Assembly (NCBI RefSeq): GCF_002917095.1
Contig: NZ_PQGA01000001.1
Span: forward strand, 919,782-983,781
Direction of reading: 5' to 3'
DNA from: Paraburkholderia eburnea
GTDB lineage: Bacteria; Pseudomonadota; Gammaproteobacteria; Burkholderiales; Burkholderiaceae
DNA length: 64,000 bases
Shown: piece by piece, positions 61,298-64,000 of the stretch
Position numbering within the stretch: position 1 is the stretch's first letter
Layout: each line of letters starts with the position of its first letter
Notes under the pieces: generated by a model
Seen by the model: only the letters and a program-made list of their open reading frames with translations
Databases searched by the model: none
What the model was told of the DNA's origin: nothing
Translations under genes and position numbers: made by a program

Positions 61298-61702
61298 TTA
61301 GTCGAGCAGCGCGTAAGTCGAGGTGGCGTGGACCGCCATCCGGCCCTCTTCGTCGTAGAGTTCTATTTCGCCGAACACCAGATTGCGGCCCATGCGCAGC
61401 ACGCGCGCCGTGACCGTCACGTCGCCCTTGCGCACCGCACGCATGAAACTGGTGTTGAGCGCGACGGTGGTCATCGGCTTGAATCCGCCGAGCGCCGCCG
61501 AGATCGCGACGATCATCGCCGTATCGGCGACCGCCATGAACACCTGGCCGCAGATCACGCCGCCCGCGTGGCGCAGTTCGCCGGAAAACGGCAGACGCAG
61601 CGTGGCGCTCTCCTCCGTGACTTCGACCGGCTTCAACCCGAGCGCCTTCACCCACGGCGCCAGCACGCGCTCGAGCAGCGCGTCGATTGCCTTTTCGTCC
61701 AT
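61298..61702 (-). CDS. PaaI-type hotdog thioesterase
   Basis: 134 residues with a hotdog fold. The PaaI-like block is RHAGGVICGQVFMAVADTAM, then TTVALNTSFMRAVRKGDVTV. The family hydrolyses acyl- or aryl-CoA. ATG 61702 (MDEKAIDALLERVLAPWVKA). Probably cotranscribed with the patatin. Confidence 0.83.
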   Translation of the reverse strand: MDEKAIDALLERVLAPWVKALGLKPVEVTEESATLRLPFSGELRHAGGVICGQVFMAVADTAMIVAISAALGGFKPMTTVALNTSFMRAVRKGDVTVTARVLRMGRNLVFGEIELYDEEGRMAVHATSTYALLD

Positions 61703-61928
61703 CGCTTCTTGCCTGTCCTTGCCTGTCTCGTACTTTTTAGGGATGGGGTGCCGCGCCCCGGACAAACCCGGCGCGCGGCGTGGCGACATGATACCGGCAG
61801 GGATCGGCAATCGTTGATAAGGCAGGGTAAGCGTGGATGATGTTGGGGTTCGATAGGTGGCCGAAAGGCCGTAGCCAAGGGCCGCCAAACCTCGCCCCAA
61901 GTTTTTTTAGGAAATTTGCGAAAAGGAC

Positions 61929-61957
61929 TTGCCAAGTCTCAAAACGACAGGCATAAT
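61929..61957 (+). promoter_or_regulatory. Promoter of tRNA-Lys
   Basis: TTGCCA (61929-61934), a 17-base spacer, then CATAAT (61952-61957), near sigma-70 consensus. Confidence 0.78.
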
Positions 61958-61970
61958 CTTTTTTCTGTTG

Positions 61971-62046
61971 GGGGCGTTAGCTCAGTTGGTAGAGCAGCGG
62001 ACTCTTAATCCGTAGGTCGAGTGTTCGAGTCACTCACGCCCCACCA
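61971..62046 (+). tRNA. tRNA-Lys (anticodon CTT), CCA encoded
   Basis: 76-base cloverleaf with a fully paired acceptor stem GGGGCGT/ACGCCCC. The anticodon loop is CTCTTAA. The 3' CCA is encoded. It borders the second toxin islet; no duplicate of its 3' end is seen within this window. Confidence 0.95.
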
Positions 62047-62061
62047 GCTAATTCATGTGAA

Positions 62062-62087
62062 AAGCCCGGTCTTTCGACCGGGCTTTT
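62062..62087 (+). terminator. Terminator of tRNA-Lys
   Basis: Stem AAGCCCGGTC/GACCGGGCTT with a TTTC loop, then T run. Confidence 0.9.
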
Positions 62088-62237
62088 TGCTTTTCTGCGT
62101 CCTATTTAGGCAAATTCGGGCAACGAGACCCGCCGCCGATACCGCCGGACAGCAACAGGACGAGTGTGCCCGGCACAGCCACCGCAAAGGTGACCCGAAA
62201 AACTATCTCGTCAAGAATCGCATTCAGTTTGAACTGC

Positions 62238-62709
62238 TCAGTGTAGCGGCTCAGAACCATTTCCCTCCCTATATCCGTGGTTAGAATTTACTCCGCTTAT
62301 ATGGTTTGATACCAACAACGTCGATTTTTTGCAGGATAATTTAATATCCATGCCGATGTTTGGCATATGATCGAAATTTACCAGGCCACAACACCTCTTT
62401 GATAAATTAATATCGAAAATTGAAGCCTCAGCAAACATGGCATTAACATCAATTTCCGAAGTTTTAATGTCCAACGGGTAGTTGCGCGCCATCCATAGTT
62501 TCGTATGAGCGTCGCTCTCTTTGAAGACGAAAGATTGACACTGCCGAATCGCGAAAAGATGGGTAGCGACCGAAAGTCTTAATCAGCAAATCGCAGTTTT
62601 CGGCCAGTTCCCCACCCCACGTTTTGTCCTCAAAGTGGTCTACATCTTGACTGACCCGCCGCTGATTCAACGAACGGAGTATGTCAAAACCATCGTTAGC
62701 CTTTGCCAC
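62238..62709 (-). pseudogene. Broken immunity gene, Imm50-like
   Basis: Two frames carry one apparent gene. The N-terminal half, from a possible GTG at 62709, contains KTWGGELAENCDLLIKTFGR and YPSFRDSAV, which resembles the FGxWPSFHDAEV motif of Imm50 immunity proteins. It stops at 62464. The C-terminal half, in another frame, has KLWMARNYPLDIKTSEIDVN and NIGMDIKLSCKKSTLLV, related to the remnant at 2.4 kb. The join lacks the residues an intact protein would need, so a frameshift plus internal deletion is likely. The DNA is AT-rich compared with the core. It sits directly downstream of an intact immunity gene. Confidence 0.55.
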
Positions 62710-62719
62710 AGCACCAATA

Positions 62720-63070
62720 TCAGGCAGCGGCGACGTCAAGTGTTTCGAATTCGACAGCTATTTCCGCGCCAGCGGTAGCGAGTACTATCGCAATCTGCCT
62801 TCCAGGCGTATCGGTGAAACGTTCACTTTTTGAGAGCATGGATAGGGCAAGATCATAATTTTTGTCACCCGGTTTGACTATTTTCACTTCAAAAACGATA
62901 TTGTTTGTAACGCTGAAATGTTCAACTGTACAGCGGCTTGTCTTGTTGAAGGTAAGCGTTGCACGCTTCCCATTATCTTCGAGTGCGACAATGAGTTTAT
63001 TGCGATCACGAACGGCAAGAACGTCAATATTCCAGTCATGGAAATAATCAAATTCTTTCAGATTTTCCAT
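62720..63070 (-). CDS. Probable immunity protein of the adjacent toxin
   Basis: 116 residues, starting MENLKEFDYFHDWNIDVLAV and ending AEIAVEFETLDVAAA. The ATG at 63070 is 11 bases after the toxin stop and has an AAGG ribosome site; a TTG at 63085 overlapping the toxin is less likely. DNA here is clearly AT-richer than the core, as is common for exchanged immunity genes. Position and size suggest it neutralises the toxin at 63082 and beyond. I recognise the opening as one that recurs in toxin-linked immunity genes but cannot name the family with certainty. Confidence 0.65.
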   Translation of the reverse strand: MENLKEFDYFHDWNIDVLAVRDRNKLIVALEDNGKRATLTFNKTSRCTVEHFSVTNNIVFEVKIVKPGDKNYDLALSMLSKSERFTDTPGRQIAIVLATAGAEIAVEFETLDVAAA

Positions 63071-63081
63071 ACAAAACCTTG

Positions 63082-64000
63082 TCAATAAGGCAACAGGGAG
63101 AAGGCATTGCCACTATCCCTGACACCGTTATCCCAATTATGCGAATGAGGGCTGCCAAAACCGTGATCGTGGCCAAAATCAATATCGACTGCCGCGTTAC
63201 CGTCTCCGTCGTATAGTCGCCATTGCTGCTTTCCTGAACTATTCTCGACCCATTGATTCGGCGGCCCACCCTTAGAAGGGAGCCATGCCGTTTGCAAAGC
63301 GTCGCCGGATGGCCCGACATCTTCCCCGCCGTACTCGAACGGTTGTGCATCGCCGAGTGGTGTCGATGCACCGTCTGAATCCGCGCTGAAGATGTTATCG
63401 CTAAACATGCCATCATCATCACCGTTGGAGTCGTCGTCCTTACCGCCGCCGAGCAAAGCACCCGCCGCCGACTCAACGAAGCCGGGCAAACCAAAACCGT
63501 CGTCAGCCGTGGCAGGGACACCCAAGGCAGGCCGGGGGGCGAGCGTCGCATTCACGACACTGCCCCCTGAGTCCAGCGCGGGAAGCTCACCATTGGCCCG
63601 CCGCAGCGCGTCAAACTCCCAGGCATTCAAGACCTTGGGCGCGTATCCGTAACCGCCGCCGCCAATCGGGGCGGCCCAGCGCTGCGGCGCGGCGTTCGGC
63701 TGGGCTACGCGCGGCAGGCCCCGATATTCGCGATTCACTACCGGCACGAGCCGACCGGATGCCGCCGCATCAGTCAGCAATTTCTTGACCGCCGCGTTGT
63801 CGCTCGGCAGGTTCCAGTGCGCCAGGTTCAAACTGTCGCGGGCAAACGCCTGAACATCGCGCAGCGCCTTTTCGCCGGTAATCGTGCGTAAGTCCCAGTT
63901 CGGATGGAAATGTCGGACAAACGCCGCCGTATCGTCCGCGAGTTGCCTGAGCCGGTCCTTTTCCCACAGCTCGCCCTTGTCCACTTCGCTCAAGGGCCGC
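63082..64000 (-). CDS. Polymorphic toxin related to the one at 3.2 kb, N-terminus beyond window edge
   Basis: The frame is open to base 64000, so the start is not seen. Counting from a TTG at 63993, residues ~45-110 carry the shared module (LAHWNLPSDNAAVKKLL, GRLVPVVNREYRG, NAAPQRW), a Gly run follows, then a linker with two Asp-rich patches. The junction motif [12 protein letters not shown] is at ~210-221, as in the toxin at 3.2 kb. The tail is different: YDGDGNAAVDIDFGHDHG, SPHSHNWDNGVRDSG, ending FSLLPY. The His-rich end could be a metal-dependent nuclease-type toxin, but that is inference. An immunity gene follows 11 bases later. Confidence 0.68.
   Translation of the reverse strand, partial: RPLSEVDKGELWEKDRLRQLADDTAAFVRHFHPNWDLRTITGEKALRDVQAFARDSLNLAHWNLPSDNAAVKKLLTDAAASGRLVPVVNREYRGLPRVAQPNAAPQRWAAPIGGGGYGYAPKVLNAWEFDALRRANGELPALDSGGSVVNATLAPRPALGVPATADDGFGLPGFVESAAGALLGGGKDDDSNGDDDGMFSDNIFSADSDGASTPLGDAQPFEYGGEDVGPSGDALQTAWLPSKGGPPNQWVENSSGKQQWRLYDGDGNAAVDIDFGHDHGFGSPHSHNWDNGVRDSGNAFSLLPY

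Noticed and set aside
62021..62284. 87-codon plus-strand frame starting in tRNA-Lys
   Set aside because: Begins inside the tRNA and crosses its terminator; not a gene.

Overview
The window is GC-rich chromosomal DNA from a member of the Burkholderiaceae (Burkholderia / Paraburkholderia / Caballeronia type). This rests on gene content and order: metK, an lpxL-type acyltransferase, dapF, a DUF484 gene and xerC; cobW-type GTPase, dksA, hslVU and regBA; argB, HAD hydrolase and slmA; metX-metW-ampG; gatCAB opposite mreBCD-mrdA-rodA; rsmB, DUF4390 and an ntrYX-like pair. About 58 kb in the middle is ordinary core genome with short intergenic gaps, overlapping stop/start codons inside operons and clear intrinsic terminators.

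Layout: 1-2.3 kb holds metK (cut by the window edge) divergent from lpxL, with a probable SAM-sensing leader between them. 2.4-4.5 kb is a small accessory islet on the minus strand: a polymorphic-toxin gene, its immunity gene, and behind them the wreck of a second toxin/immunity module. 4.5-13.2 kb carries dapF, DUF484, xerC, rlmI, a COG0523 GTPase, dksA, hslV and hslU. 13.2-15.3 kb is the RegB/RegA redox two-component pair. 15.4-20.3 kb carries a TPR/glycosyltransferase-like protein, a CWC zinc protein, argB, a HAD phosphatase and slmA. 20.4-25 kb is a SAM-II riboswitch followed by metX, metW, ampG and an M48 protease. 25-30.3 kb (minus) is xth, ppk2 and gatCAB. 30.7-37.2 kb is the cell-shape operon mreBCD-mrdA-rodA. 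37.3-41.1 kb (minus) is a Sel1 protein, an HpcH-type aldolase and queD/queE/queC for preQ0. Then come tRNA-Phe, the rsmB-DUF4390-ntrY-ntrX operon, htpX, a LysE exporter, fmt and def, divergent dprA, a thioredoxin, topB, a LysR regulator, pckG, a 2-hydroxyacid dehydrogenase, a patatin and a thioesterase. tRNA-Lys(CUU) marks the end of the core.

Downstream of tRNA-Lys, 62.2-64.0 kb, lies a second accessory islet on the minus strand that is related to the first. Its toxin gene (cut by the window edge) shares the N-terminal module and a conserved junction motif, [12 protein letters not shown], with the toxin at 3.2-4.25 kb. It is followed by its own immunity gene and by a broken immunity gene related to the broken one at 2.4 kb. 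The two islets therefore look like two versions of one modular toxin system in which a constant N-terminal part and the junction motif are kept while the toxin tail and immunity gene are exchanged. This is the best candidate for an under-described system here.

Regulatory elements visible in the sequence include the SAM-II aptamer before metX, a related candidate before metK, sigma-32-like promoters before hslV and htpX, a possible Zur-type palindrome before the COG0523 GTPase, and consensus sigma-70 promoters before both tRNA genes. All calls were made by reading the sequence and from family knowledge; no database search was run.
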